From Chryseobacterium sp. (lineage in GTDB: Bacteria; Bacteroidota; Bacteroidia; Flavobacteriales; Weeksellaceae): a stretch of 64,000 bases of DNA. The notes beneath the pieces were generated by a model. That model did not search any database. It was not told where the DNA came from and saw only the letters and a list, made by a program, of their open reading frames with translations. Position 1 is the stretch's first letter; every line of letters begins with the position of its first letter. Shown here one piece after another: positions 9,302-19,200 of this stretch. Made by a program: the position numbers and the translations under genes. Location of the stretch: positions 992,001-1,056,000 of the forward strand of contig NZ_CP044507.1 of NCBI RefSeq assembly GCF_008831505.1. Reading direction: 5' to 3'.

Positions 9302-10969
9302 ATGAAGATGAAAATGCAAAAGAATACAGTTTTATATATCATTGCAGCGGTGATTCTGCTTTTAGGTGCCTACGGTCTGTTCAGTTTCAGGCTGGACCTT
9401 ACTGAGGAGAAACGTTATACACTTTCGGAATCCTCACAGGAGGTTTTGAAATCAGTGGATAAACCACTGATGGTGGAAGTCTATCTGGAAGGTGATTTCC
9501 CGGCAAGTTTCAGACAGCTTCAGAATGAAACCCGTTTTATGCTGGAAGAATTCCGCAAAATCAATCCGAAAATCGATTATAAATTCATTGACCCTATAAA
9601 GACAAAGATTTCGCAGGATACTTTGATGGCCATGGGTCTGCAGCCATCGGTTTTACCTGATATGAAGGACGGCGAGATCCGTCAGATCGTTATGTTCCCA
9701 TATGCAGTCCTGAAATATGAGACTTACGGAACATCAATTCCGCTTATCGTAAACCAGGCAGGGCTGGAGCCGGCAGAACAGCTCAGCAAATCCATTGAAG
9801 GCCTGGAGTACAGCCTGATTTCAAATATAAAAGACATCACACGCGACAGCCGCAAAAACGTAGGTATCCTGATAAACCAGGATGAACTCAGACCTGAAGA
9901 ATTTCAGGGTTTTATGCAGATGGCGCTTCAGAATTACAATACAGGACCCATAATTCCGGAGAACGGAACCGAACTTACCGTGGCAGATGTTCCGAGACTC
10001 AGGCAAATGGACGCTCTGGTGATCGCGAAGCCCCGTAAACCTTTTACAGACGGTGAAAAGGTGGTGCTGGACCAATACTTTATGAACGGCGGTAAGACTT
10101 TGTGGATGATGGACGCTGTGAATGCTGAAATGGATACACTTTACAGGTCGAAGAAGATTATGGCTTATCCCATTGAGACCAATATGAATGATTTCTTCTT
10201 CAATTATGGTGTCCGTATAAATCCGGGTCTGGTGAAGGACATGAAAAAGTCGGCTCTCCTGCGAATTGTTTCCGGTGAGGTAGCCGGTAATCCGCAGTAC
10301 AGTTCATTTCTTTGGCCTTATTTCCCGTTGGGCATCGCCGAAAAAAATAATCCCATCACCAAGAACATTAATCCGGTTAAATTTGAATTCCCGACGGCAA
10401 TTGATACTTTAGGACGCCCCGGCATTAAAACCGAGGTGCTTTTTGAAAGCAGTGAAAGGACTTCTGTGAAACCGGTGCCTAACTATGTTTCCCTTTCCGA
10501 AATCGTAAGTGCCGACTCTGTAGCTGCGTTCGAAAAGCCAAGCACGCCTAAAATCTTTGCGGTCTCACTTCAGGGCAAATTTACATCGGCATATGCCAAC
10601 CGTATTGAGTCCAGGTCTTATCCGGGTTTTAAAAAGCAAAGTGCAGACAATAAAATGATCGTGATTTCGGACGGCGACGTAGGTCGCAACCAGGTCCTTA
10701 AAGGAAAGCCACTTCCACTGGGTGAAGATCTGCTTACGAAACAAAGCTATGGCAACGGACAGTTCCTGAGCAATGCGCTGGATTTCCTTCTGGATGATGC
10801 CAACCTTATGGAACTCCGCAACCGCAATATTGAATCGCGGCTTCTGGACCGCCAACGGATAGATGAAGAAAAAAGTTACTGGCAGTGGTTTAATTTGCTC
10901 CTGCCTTTAGCCATCATCGGCATCCTGGGCGGTTTATTCTACCTGATCAGAAAGAGGAGGTTTGCGTAA
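9302..10969 (+). CDS. gldG: Gliding motility protein GldG
   Basis: GldG is the partner of GldF. The 555-residue protein has one membrane helix at residues 8-28, a large extracytoplasmic region of the GldG/IFT52-like type with the opening segment LDLTEEKRYTLSE, and a final helix near 530-548 followed by a basic tail RKRRFA. ATG codons at 9302, 9308 and 9314 are all possible starts; the first is used here. The gene converges on a minus-strand gene with an 8-base gap. Confidence 0.9.
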   Translation: MKMKMQKNTVLYIIAAVILLLGAYGLFSFRLDLTEEKRYTLSESSQEVLKSVDKPLMVEVYLEGDFPASFRQLQNETRFMLEEFRKINPKIDYKFIDPIKTKISQDTLMAMGLQPSVLPDMKDGEIRQIVMFPYAVLKYETYGTSIPLIVNQAGLEPAEQLSKSIEGLEYSLISNIKDITRDSRKNVGILINQDELRPEEFQGFMQMALQNYNTGPIIPENGTELTVADVPRLRQMDALVIAKPRKPFTDGEKVVLDQYFMNGGKTLWMMDAVNAEMDTLYRSKKIMAYPIETNMNDFFFNYGVRINPGLVKDMKKSALLRIVSGEVAGNPQYSSFLWPYFPLGIAEKNNPITKNINPVKFEFPTAIDTLGRPGIKTEVLFESSERTSVKPVPNYVSLSEIVSADSVAAFEKPSTPKIFAVSLQGKFTSAYANRIESRSYPGFKKQSADNKMIVISDGDVGRNQVLKGKPLPLGEDLLTKQSYGNGQFLSNALDFLLDDANLMELRNRNIESRLLDRQRIDEEKSYWQWFNLLLPLAIIGILGGLFYLIRKRRFA

Positions 10970-10977
10970 ATAAAAGG

Positions 10978-11406
10978 TTATACATCCTTTATAAAATCCT
11001 CATATTCGTAGTAAAAGCGTTCAAAAGCTTCCATTTTTTCCACGAAGAATTCAAATATGTCCTGCCATGTGTTTTTGTTGAAGATGGAAACATTTTCCTT
11101 TGAAACCCAAATCCGGGAGATTACTTTGCCGTTTTCAAGGGTGTAGAATTCGTCTTTTTGAAACTCGCCCACATGTTCTTCAAGCATGTTTTCCAAAGAC
11201 CATATTTTCTCGTAATAGGCATTGCGGAACAGTTCGTCCTTCATTTCCAGATCCAGTGAGACCTCGGCTTTCTTATTGTCGGCGTAAAATTTAAAGGAAA
11301 AATCCTTGATCTTGGTATCGTAAAGGATCCATTTTCTCGGAAAACTTTTGCCGAAGGCGGTCCAGAATTCCTGTTTTAACTGCTGAGCTTCCTGTTTTGA
11401 GAACAT
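10978..11406 (-). CDS. DUF4268 domain protein
   Basis: A cytoplasmic protein of 142 residues with many aromatic and charged residues and no membrane segment. The start FSKQEAQQLKQEFWTAFGK and the segment IWSLENMLEEHVGE match the DUF4268 family as I know it. That family has no established role; it is sometimes compared with nuclease-like folds, but no catalytic motif is visible here. It stands alone on the minus strand. Confidence 0.7.
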   Translation of the reverse strand: MFSKQEAQQLKQEFWTAFGKSFPRKWILYDTKIKDFSFKFYADNKKAEVSLDLEMKDELFRNAYYEKIWSLENMLEEHVGEFQKDEFYTLENGKVISRIWVSKENVSIFNKNTWQDIFEFFVEKMEAFERFYYEYEDFIKDV

Positions 11407-11486
11407 GATCTGTAAAGTCTGTGTTTATTTCCACGAACATAAGGATTTTATTCATGCTGACACCGTACAGGGCTTACCTTTTTGCT

Positions 11487-11494
11487 TACTTTTG
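11487..11494 (+). promoter_or_regulatory. -7 promoter element of the monooxygenase-like gene
   Basis: TACTTTTG fits TAnnTTTG and ends 16 bases before the ATG at 11511. Confidence 0.5.
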
Positions 11495-11510
11495 TGCGCA
11501 GATTTAAAAA

Positions 11511-11804
11511 ATGAAAGAACTTTATATTGTTGCCCTGTTCCGTTTCAGGGAGAATTATCTGATGGACGCGGTAGAGATCCTGAACAAACTTGTTTACGAA
11601 ACCAGGAAAGAGGAAGGCTGCCTGCAGTACGACCTGGTGGAAGATACAGATCAGAAAGGCGTTTTCTTCATCGCTGAACTTTGGCGTTCGGCAGAACATC
11701 ACCGGCAGCATAATGTAAGCGAACATCTTATGGAGTTCCGCAGGCTGGCTGCTCCGTTACTTGAAGGCGCTGTGCAGGTTTACAGAGGGTATAAAACCTT
11801 TTAA
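11511..11804 (+). CDS. Antibiotic biosynthesis monooxygenase (ABM) domain protein
   Basis: A 97-residue single-domain protein of the ferredoxin-like dimeric alpha/beta barrel type. The pattern RKEEGCLQYDLVEDTDQKG near residue 32, then ELWRSAEHHRQHN near 56, is the usual ABM signature, as in YgiN-like quinol monooxygenases. Substrate cannot be told from sequence. It has its own promoter and converges on lipB with a 21-base gap. Confidence 0.8.
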   Translation: MKELYIVALFRFRENYLMDAVEILNKLVYETRKEEGCLQYDLVEDTDQKGVFFIAELWRSAEHHRQHNVSEHLMEFRRLAAPLLEGAVQVYRGYKTF

Positions 11805-11825
11805 GTAATCTGAAGGTGGTGGAGT

Positions 11826-12548
11826 TTAGGTAAGCGTAGCTTCAAATACTTCGGTGAAGTGGTTTTTGATTTTTTCCTTCAGCTCTGCAATCTCTTCACC
11901 GGTAAATTTCCTTTCCAGTTCGCGCTGTAGCGAGGTGACCGCCTTGTCCTTTATTCCGCAGGGAATGATATATTCAAAATAACGTAAATCGGTGTTCACA
12001 TTCAGGCCGAAACCGTGCATGGTGACCCATTTTGAAGTCTTAACACCCATGGCGCAGATTTTACGTGCATAAGGTTTTCCCACGTCCAGCCAAACGCCTG
12101 TCTGTCCTTCACTGCGTTCACCCTTCAGGCCATATTCTGCGATCGTGCGGATGATTACTTCCTCCAGGTTTCGCATATAGAGAAAGATGTCGGATTTAAA
12201 ATTGTCCAGGTCCAGAACCGGATAGCCTACGAGTTGGCCAAAACCGTGATAAGTAATGTCGCCGCCCCGGTTGGTCTTTACATAGGTGGCATTTATTTCC
12301 TTAAGTTTTTCAGCATTTGCCAGCATATTGTGCTCGTCTCCTGATTTTCCCAGGGTGTACACGTGAGGATGCTCCACAAACAAAAGATAATTAGGCGTTT
12401 CCTCTCTGTCATCCTCACTCTTTTCGCGGTTAGCCAGTTTAATGTCGATGATTTCCTTCATCAGCTTTTCCTGGTAATCGAAAGCGGGCAAATAATCCAT
12501 TAAACCAAGGTCACTGAATTTCAGGCTTCTGTTCTGGGTTGCTGTCAT
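11826..12548 (-). CDS. lipB: Octanoyl-[ACP]:protein transferase LipB
   Basis: LipB moves octanoate from acyl carrier protein onto lipoyl domains of the glycine cleavage H protein and 2-oxoacid dehydrogenases. Motifs present are RGGDITYHGFGQLVGYP, the lysine-containing ARKICAMGVK, and the catalytic cysteine in IIPCGIKDKAVTSL. A GTG at 12554 and an ATG at 12548 are both in frame; the ATG is chosen, which gives 240 residues and a 17-base gap to the -7 element. LipB supports GcvT, encoded at 52.3 kb, by maturing its pathway partner. Confidence 0.93.
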   Translation of the reverse strand: MTATQNRSLKFSDLGLMDYLPAFDYQEKLMKEIIDIKLANREKSEDDREETPNYLLFVEHPHVYTLGKSGDEHNMLANAEKLKEINATYVKTNRGGDITYHGFGQLVGYPVLDLDNFKSDIFLYMRNLEEVIIRTIAEYGLKGERSEGQTGVWLDVGKPYARKICAMGVKTSKWVTMHGFGLNVNTDLRYFEYIIPCGIKDKAVTSLQRELERKFTGEEIAELKEKIKNHFTEVFEATLT

Positions 12549-12565
12549 AATCACATTTAAAGGTG

Positions 12566-12573
12566 CAAATTTA
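12566..12573 (-). promoter_or_regulatory. -7 promoter element of lipB
   Basis: Read on the minus strand the bases are TAAATTTG, fitting TAnnTTTG, 17 bases before the lipB ATG. Confidence 0.5.
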
Positions 12574-12599
12574 ATATTTATTATCCTATGCAGTGAATA

Positions 12600-13169
12600 T
12601 TAATCCAACAGAAAATTAGAAATGATCTTTTTACCTTCTGTTGTCAGCACACTTTCAGGATGAAACTGCACGGCATGAAGATTATAGCTTCGGTGCTGGA
12701 GCGCCATTATAATACCATCAGCATCAACGGCAGTTACTTCAAGTGGTTCCGGAAATGTGTCCGGATGCACCGCCCAGCTGTGGTAGCGTCCGGCTTCAAA
12801 ATTTTGCGGAATACTTTGAAAAAGTTTGCATTCGGTATTCAGGATAATAACAGGCGAAGCCACACCATGATAAATTTGGTGAAGATTGATGAGCTTTCCG
12901 CCAAAGGTTTCTGCAATGGCCTGCAGCCCCAGGCAGATCCCAAGCATTGGAATCTCCTGGTGGAGGTCCCGGATCAGTTCTTTTAGTATTCCGGCTTCGG
13001 ATGGTATTCCAGGACCTGGTGAGAGAATTATTTTGTCAAATTGCGCTGCCTGGGCCACACTTATTTCATCATTTTTGGCAACCTGAACCCTTTCACCAAG
13101 GATTTGCTCGGTCATCTGGACCAGATTATAGGTGAAGCTGTCGTAATTGTCCAGAATCAGAATCTTCAT
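12600..13169 (-). CDS. pabA: Aminodeoxychorismate/anthranilate synthase, glutamine amidotransferase subunit
   Basis: This class I glutamine amidotransferase supplies ammonia for making 4-amino-4-deoxychorismate (folate) or anthranilate (tryptophan). The 189-residue protein starts with the invariant ILDNYDSFTYNLVQ, and has the oxyanion segment SPGPGIP, the nucleophile cysteine in LGICLGLQAI near residue 80, and the catalytic His-Glu in VQFHPES near 168. No synthase component I gene is next to it, so PabA and TrpG cannot be separated. The -7 element ends 4 bases before the ATG, suggesting a leaderless mRNA. Confidence 0.9.
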   Translation of the reverse strand: MKILILDNYDSFTYNLVQMTEQILGERVQVAKNDEISVAQAAQFDKIILSPGPGIPSEAGILKELIRDLHQEIPMLGICLGLQAIAETFGGKLINLHQIYHGVASPVIILNTECKLFQSIPQNFEAGRYHSWAVHPDTFPEPLEVTAVDADGIIMALQHRSYNLHAVQFHPESVLTTEGKKIISNFLLD

Positions 13170-13173
13170 GGCG

Positions 13174-13181
13174 CAAAAATA
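13174..13181 (-). promoter_or_regulatory. -7 promoter element of pabA, very close to the start codon
   Basis: The minus strand reads TATTTTTG, and only 4 bases (CGCC) separate it from the pabA ATG. Transcription would begin at or next to the start codon. The element also lies just beyond the T tract of the upstream operon's terminator. Confidence 0.5.
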
Positions 13182-13182
13182 T

Positions 13183-13216
13183 AAAAAAAGACTTTGCCTG
13201 GTTGAGCATCAAAGTC
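13183..13216 (-). terminator. Rho-independent terminator of the metal efflux operon
   Basis: On the minus strand GACTTTG and CAAAGTC pair across a 13-base loop, followed by seven T. It lies 36 bases after the stop of the last operon gene. Confidence 0.8.
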
Positions 13217-13251
13217 CTGTTATATTCTGATTATTTTCTCCGTTAAATTTC

Positions 13252-14382
13252 TTATTCCTCAACATTTTTCAGGGCCATCAGCAGGGAATATGCACCTTTA
13301 ATTACAAACTTTTTATTGCTGTTTTTAGGGTCAAAATTCAGCAGTTCGGTATATCCGCTTTCAGAATTCCCCACGGTTACCGGAAACATTTTGTAGGTGA
13401 GTGGTTTCACTTTTTCAAAAATATACTGTCGGTCTTCCCACGTAACTATGGCATCGTCAGAAATAACGAAACCTTCTTCTGCATTCACCTCAACCTCGGC
13501 ATTCATAAACGTACCTGGAATCAGTGATTCATCTTTATCGATTAAGTCGCAGTGTACCATGACACTTCGGTCTGCAGAAAAATCTTTACCGATGAGTTTC
13601 ACGGCGGCAGCGTATTTTTTATCCGGATTTTGGTTGGTAAAAGCGTACACCCTCTGTCCAATAGAAAGTTTATTCAAGTCTTTTTCAAACACCCTCAGTT
13701 CCAAATGGATAACATTGCTGTTCACAATCGTGTAAAGCACCTCGGCGGGGGACACATACTGGCCAACGCTAACATTCACAGTGGAAACATATCCGGAAAT
13801 TGGTGCGGTAACCGCAGTACTTTTCTGAATATTTCCTGCACTTACCCCTTCAGGACTAATTCCATAGGAACGAAGCTGTGAAGAGATTCCCCGCACTGCT
13901 GCATTTTGGCTTTGCAACTCACTCATCGCACGCTGAGTTACTTTATTTGAACTTGCCTGATACTGATTCAGGTATTTCTGTCTTTCATAATCCTTCTGGG
14001 CATATCCGACCGCGGACCTTGCCTGCAGATAATCCTGCTGAAGTTTTGCCAGTTCGGGATTTTCAACAACCGCCAGTGTTTGTCCCTTTGCAACATAATT
14101 TCCGGGCATAAATCTAGCCGCTTTCACAATACCGCCGGATGACGATGAAACCCCCGACATGGCCTGTGGCGGAACACTGATCTGACCGGGAAGCATGATT
14201 TTGTTTGCAATGCTTTGGTTCGCCAGCGTTGTGGTTTCTATGCCTGCATTTTTATGTTGCAGCGCGGTAAGCGTAATCTGATTACCCGATACGGAAAAAG
14301 TTGCCTTTTCTTGTGCTTCTTTCTCATTGGAACAGGAAAACACCAGCAAGCCTTTAAGGATGATTGCTGCAAATTCTTTCAT
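13252..14382 (-). CDS. RND efflux periplasmic adaptor (membrane fusion protein), CzcB/CusB-like
   Basis: The adaptor links the inner-membrane pump to the outer-membrane channel. The 376-residue protein starts with a short hydrophobic segment ending LLVFSC, so it is probably a lipoprotein. The barrel-sandwich (biotinyl-lipoyl-like) half-motifs flank a helical hairpin near residues 105-165 (LQQDYLQARSAVGYAQKDY), and a beta-barrel follows (TAPISGYVSTVNVSVGQ). It overlaps the upstream cytochrome b gene by 4 bases (ATGA) and ends the operon. Confidence 0.88.
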   Translation of the reverse strand: MKEFAAIILKGLLVFSCSNEKEAQEKATFSVSGNQITLTALQHKNAGIETTTLANQSIANKIMLPGQISVPPQAMSGVSSSSGGIVKAARFMPGNYVAKGQTLAVVENPELAKLQQDYLQARSAVGYAQKDYERQKYLNQYQASSNKVTQRAMSELQSQNAAVRGISSQLRSYGISPEGVSAGNIQKSTAVTAPISGYVSTVNVSVGQYVSPAEVLYTIVNSNVIHLELRVFEKDLNKLSIGQRVYAFTNQNPDKKYAAAVKLIGKDFSADRSVMVHCDLIDKDESLIPGTFMNAEVEVNAEEGFVISDDAIVTWEDRQYIFEKVKPLTYKMFPVTVGNSESGYTELLNFDPKNSNKKFVIKGAYSLLMALKNVEE

Positions 14383-14963
14383 TCTGGCAGGTTTATTTGT
14401 TCGCCGCCGATCATTTTGGAAACAATCCCTTTTTTATTCGTCAGTTCCCCAAAGATGATTCCCATAAAATGCAGCACTACAAAGGTTGGAAGCCAGTAAA
14501 CCGCAAATTTGTGCACTTCTTCCGCTCTTTCTAAAGTTGCTTCGCCGGCCAATTCGAATTTCAGCGCAAAACCGGTTAGAATCTGCACAATGAGAAGTAC
14601 ATAAAAAATGAGGTAAACGGTTCCCTGCAGTCGGTCTTTTCCATTTGTATTTTTGGAAAAGGGGTTCGGAAACCGGATTCCTTTCGCAAACATGTAGATT
14701 AACCTTATGATATAGGCGGCTACAAGGACATAGGCGAAATTGACGTGCCACTCAAACATTGGGTTGATGATGCTTTTTGCAATAGCAAGCACGCTTTCCT
14801 GTGGCAGCTGCATCTGTTGCGCCTCCAGTTCGGAGTTTACGGCAGTGGTAATGGTTTTTTTAGACATCCAGAACATTCTAAGAAATCCCGTGGCAAAGAG
14901 CACGAGCATTGCGGTGGCAATGGTCCAGTGGATGATGCGGTGTAGTGTTGTGAATTTTTTCAT
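14379..14963 (-). CDS. Cytochrome b561-type membrane protein
   Basis: A 194-residue integral membrane protein with four main helices. The opening LHRIIHWTIATAMLVLFATG has two histidines four residues apart, FEWHVNFAYVL near residue 72 has one, and late histidines lie in EEVHKFAVYWLP and VVLHFMG. These fit the bis-histidine haem sites of the cytochrome b561/Ni-hydrogenase b family. It sits between the channel and adaptor genes of a metal efflux operon and overlaps the adaptor by 4 bases. Why an electron carrier belongs here is unknown; it could move electrons to or from a periplasmic metal-handling step. Confidence 0.8.
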   Translation of the reverse strand: MKKFTTLHRIIHWTIATAMLVLFATGFLRMFWMSKKTITTAVNSELEAQQMQLPQESVLAIAKSIINPMFEWHVNFAYVLVAAYIIRLIYMFAKGIRFPNPFSKNTNGKDRLQGTVYLIFYVLLIVQILTGFALKFELAGEATLERAEEVHKFAVYWLPTFVVLHFMGIIFGELTNKKGIVSKMIGGEQINLPE

Positions 14964-14990
14964 TTGATAATTTTGATTTAAGTGAATAGT

Positions 14991-16205
14991 TTATTCGGCT
15001 CTCAGAGTGTTCAGCTCAATTATTTTTTCATTAAACAGTTTTTGGGCATCGATATACCGGTTCTCGATTTCAAGGCTTTGGTTGACGAGCATCGTGTATT
15101 CCAGATAATTGATTTCACCCTCCTTTAAAAGCAGGTTTGCGGTAAAAAAGATGGTTTGAGCATTTTTCAGCCCTTTGCTTCTGTAATATTCAAGTTCTGA
15201 TTTCAGTTTCAGGTATGCGCCAAAAGTAACAGCATACCGGTTTTTCAGATTTTTTACAGCAATCTGATAATTGTTTTCTGCAATCTGCTGATTGATTTTT
15301 TGGCCTTCTATTATGGATTTCTGCGCAGTGTTAAACAAAGGCAAGTCCAGGCCAATCAGCCCACTTTGAAATCGTTTCCCACGGTCGTAGAATTTTTCAT
15401 CCGCTCCAAATCCATATTGTGTGGCAGAGGTAACCCCGAGATTAACACTCGGCAACAGCTTGGTTTTTTCGGCATTGAGTTTGGCATTTTCAATGTTTTT
15501 TTGCTGATCATACTGTTTCAGAACGGTTGCATTTCCGTCATAATTTCCATCGGACATCAGTTCCATGATATAAAAACCGCCTTTCTGATTGGTATAATAC
15601 TGGGCATCATTTATTAAATAATTGAGCTGATGTTGCGATATCTCACGGTCTTTTCCCAGATTCTGCAACTGAATTTCTGCCTGACTACGGTAGTTTTCTG
15701 CCGTTGTTTTCTCCAGGATATTGCTTTCACCTGCCCTTAAACGAAGGTCTGCCCGCTGATAATATTGGGAATAAATACTGTCGGCTTTTTCAAGCAGTTT
15801 CTGCTTTTCATCCAGATAATTCAGGTTATTGTAACTCAGTGCAAGTTCACGCTTCAGCTGTAATTTTTGTACTTCCAGCGTCAGCATGGCATTTTTCCAT
15901 TCCTCCATCAAAACCTGGTTCTGACTTTGGTAGAATTTGGGTAACCGCAGCTTTTGGTTTACAGAAATGGCGTTATCTGCATACGCAGAATTCAGCTGCC
16001 CGATTTCTGCGGTGATGTTCAGGGGGTCTACAACGGCAGCAGAATTTTTAATCCGGTGGTGATAATCTATTTTAAGCTGCCCGGACTTTACCTGAAGATT
16101 GTTCTCCACTGCCTTTTCATAGGCGGTCTCAAGAGAAACCGGTGTCTGCGAAAAAAAATTGAGAAAGCACAGCAGAAACAGGATATGGAGGTATTTAGTT
16201 TTCAT
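14991..16205 (-). CDS. TolC-type outer membrane efflux protein
   Basis: The outer-membrane channel of the efflux complex. A signal peptide (residues 1-19, ending NFFSQ) is followed by two repeats of long amphipathic helices typical of the outer membrane efflux protein fold, for example KLQLKRELALSYNNLNYLDE near residue 115 and KNLKNRYAVTFGAYLKLKSE near 320. At 404 residues it is of the shorter CzcC-like type. It lies 14 bases after the pump gene and 27 bases before the cytochrome b gene. Confidence 0.87.
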   Translation of the reverse strand: MKTKYLHILFLLCFLNFFSQTPVSLETAYEKAVENNLQVKSGQLKIDYHHRIKNSAAVVDPLNITAEIGQLNSAYADNAISVNQKLRLPKFYQSQNQVLMEEWKNAMLTLEVQKLQLKRELALSYNNLNYLDEKQKLLEKADSIYSQYYQRADLRLRAGESNILEKTTAENYRSQAEIQLQNLGKDREISQHQLNYLINDAQYYTNQKGGFYIMELMSDGNYDGNATVLKQYDQQKNIENAKLNAEKTKLLPSVNLGVTSATQYGFGADEKFYDRGKRFQSGLIGLDLPLFNTAQKSIIEGQKINQQIAENNYQIAVKNLKNRYAVTFGAYLKLKSELEYYRSKGLKNAQTIFFTANLLLKEGEINYLEYTMLVNQSLEIENRYIDAQKLFNEKIIELNTLRAE

Positions 16206-16219
16206 TATTTTTCATTTTA

Positions 16220-19200
16220 TTAGTCCAGGTTAACGGTTTTCTTCTTCTCTTGAAAATGTTTTTCAAACCAGATATAAACGGTTGGTAAAATAAAGAGCGT
16301 AAGGAATGTCGCCAGCAGCAAGCCGCCAATAACTACTGTAGCAAGCGGCCTTTGCACTTCTGCACCTTCACCCTGGCTCAGAGCCATCGGCAAAAATCCC
16401 AGCGATGCAACCAGCGCCGTCATTAGTACTGGTCGCAGTCTCATTTTACCGCCAATCCGTACCACTTCATTCAGATCAGAATGAATTTCCTTCTGACGGT
16501 TGAATTCGGCAATCAAAACAATTCCGTTAAGTACTGCCACTCCAAAAAGAGCGATGAAACCAACTCCGGCAGAAATGCTGAAATTCATTCCGCGAAGCCA
16601 GAGTGAAAGTATGCCGCCAATCGCAGATAAAGGAATCGTCGTGAAAATAATCAGTCCATATTTCACAGAACTGAAAGCGAAATAAAGCATGAGAAGTATT
16701 AATGCCAGACTTACCGGAACTGCGATCCCCAAACGTTTCTGTGCCTGCTGAAGATTCTCAAACGTTCCGCCGTATTTGATGGTGTAGCCCACGGGAAGTT
16801 TCAGATCTTTATCCACTGCCTGTTGCAAATCGGTAACGGTGGATTGTATGTCGCGGTCTTTCACATTGAACCCGACGATGATTCTGCGGTGTGCCTCTTC
16901 GCGCTGGATCTGGTTTACGCTTTCCTTTATTTCTACATGAGCTACGGTACTCAGAGGAATTTCCGCACCTGTAGGTGTCGGAATCAGCAGGTTTTTCACA
17001 TCATCTACGTTTTTCCTGAGTTCACCGTCGAGACGGACCACCAGATCGAATTTTTTCTCTTCTTCAAAAACAGAACCCGCGCTTTGGCCCGCAAAAGCGG
17101 TGTTTACCAACCTGTTTACATCGCCGATGTTCAGTCCAAATTGTGAAAGTGCAGCCCGGTTATACTCAATTACAATTTGCGGCATTCCGGAGATCGGTTC
17201 CACATAAATGTTTTCGGCTCCTTCAATTTTCCGGGAGATTTCGCCCAGTTTTTCAGCATAAACCTTAAGAGAGTCAAGATTTTCACCAAAAATCTTGCAC
17301 ACCACATCCTGTCTGGCACCGGTCATGAGTTCATTAAACCTCATATTCACCGGATACTGAAAGGAATAGGTGATACCGATGAGATTTTTCTTGAGTTCCA
17401 CAGACATTTTTTCGGCGAGTTCATCATAAGATTTGGCTGAAGTCCATTCCTCGCGGGGTTTCAGGATAATCATCATATCACTTGCATCGATTGGCATCGG
17501 ATCCGTCGGAATTTCGCTGCTGCCTGTTTTCCCTACGATTTTCTCAATTTCAGGGAATTTTTTCAGCAGGATCTGCTGACTTTTTAAAACAGCTTCAGCT
17601 GACGTCTTCAGGTTACTTCCGGGTAAAACCCGCGTGTCCACCGCGAAATCACCTTCGGGAAGCGTAGGAATAAATTCGCCACCCAGTCTGGTCATGATAA
17701 AAACAGAAAAGAAGAAAAGACCCAAGACACTAAAAAACAGCGGATTATGATATTTCAGAACTGTTTTAAGAATTCTGTCATAAGCGGCTTCCAGCGTTTC
17801 CATCATCCGGTCCGCATAGTTCTTTTTGTGCGATATTTTCTTTGACAGAAACATCGCACTCATCATCGGAACATAGGTTAACGAAAGGATAAACGCGCCT
17901 AAAAGGGCAAAAATCACTGTCTGCGCCATCGGTTTAAACATTTTCCCTTCAACACCTTCCAAGGTGAGAATCGGAAGATAAACCATCAGAATAATAATCT
18001 GGCCGAATACCGCGGAATTCATCATTTTCCCGGCAGAACTCTGCACCGTTTCATCCATTTCGGTAGTGGTAAGTAAACTTTTGTTCTGTAATGTTGGTCC
18101 ATGGAGCCTGTGCAGGATCGCCTCAACGATAATCACCGCTCCGTCCACAATTAATCCAAAGTCCAAAGCGCCCAAACTCATTAGGTTTCCACTGACACCG
18201 AAAAAGTTCATCATGATGAACGCAAACAGCATGGACAGTGGAATGACGGATGAAACAATAAATCCGGCGCGCAGGTTTCCGAGAAAAAGAACTAAGACAA
18301 AGATGACGATTAAGGCACCTTCAATGAGGTTTTTAGAAACGGTACTGATGGCGTTATTCACCATTTTGGTCCGGTCCAGAAAAGGTTCTATAACCACGCC
18401 TTCCGGAAGGGTTTTCCTGATTTCTTCAATCCTTGCTTTTACCTTACCTATCACTTCATTGGAGTTGGCGCCTTTCATCATCATTACAACTGCTCCGGCC
18501 ACCTCACCTTTTCCATTGTAGGTCATTGCACCGTACCGGATTGCATTTCCGTACTGCACTTTTCCTAAGTTTTCAATTAGGATTGGTGTACCGTCAGGAA
18601 GGTTTTTAACAACCGTTTTTTCAATGTCCCTGATTTTCCCTATCAGACCTTCTGTCCTGATGTACAGAATCGTGGGTCCTTTTTCAATATAAGCTCCACC
18701 GGTATTTTGATTGTTGTTTTCTAGTGCGGTAAAAACTTCCTGCATCGTAACTCCCATTGATTTAAGCTGCGCGGGATTTACTGCAACTTCATATTGTTTA
18801 AGGTTGCCGCCAAAACTTGCAACATCAGCAACACCATCGGTTCCAAGTAGCTGTCTTCTCACGATCCAGTCCTGAATGGTGCGCAGTTCCATGGCATCGT
18901 AGCGGTGCTCATAACCTGTTTTTGGCCGGATGATGTATTGATAAATCTCGCCAAGACCGGTTGAAATTGGGGCCATTTCGGGGATTCCGAGCGTTTCGGG
19001 AATATTCTTTGAGACATTCAGTAAACGTTCCGAAACCTGCTGCCGTGCGAGATAAGTATCTACATCTTCCTCAAAAACAATGGTCACCACAGAGAGTCCG
19101 AAGCGCGAAAAACTGCGCATCTGCTTGATGCCCTGGATATTGTTCATCGACTGTTCCAGAGGAAAAGTAATGAAGCGTTCTACATCGGGAGCGCCCAGAC

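Noticed and set aside
18066-18521. 151-codon plus-strand frame inside the RND pump gene
   Set aside because: It is antisense to a highly conserved gene and shows no signal or domain; a shadow frame.
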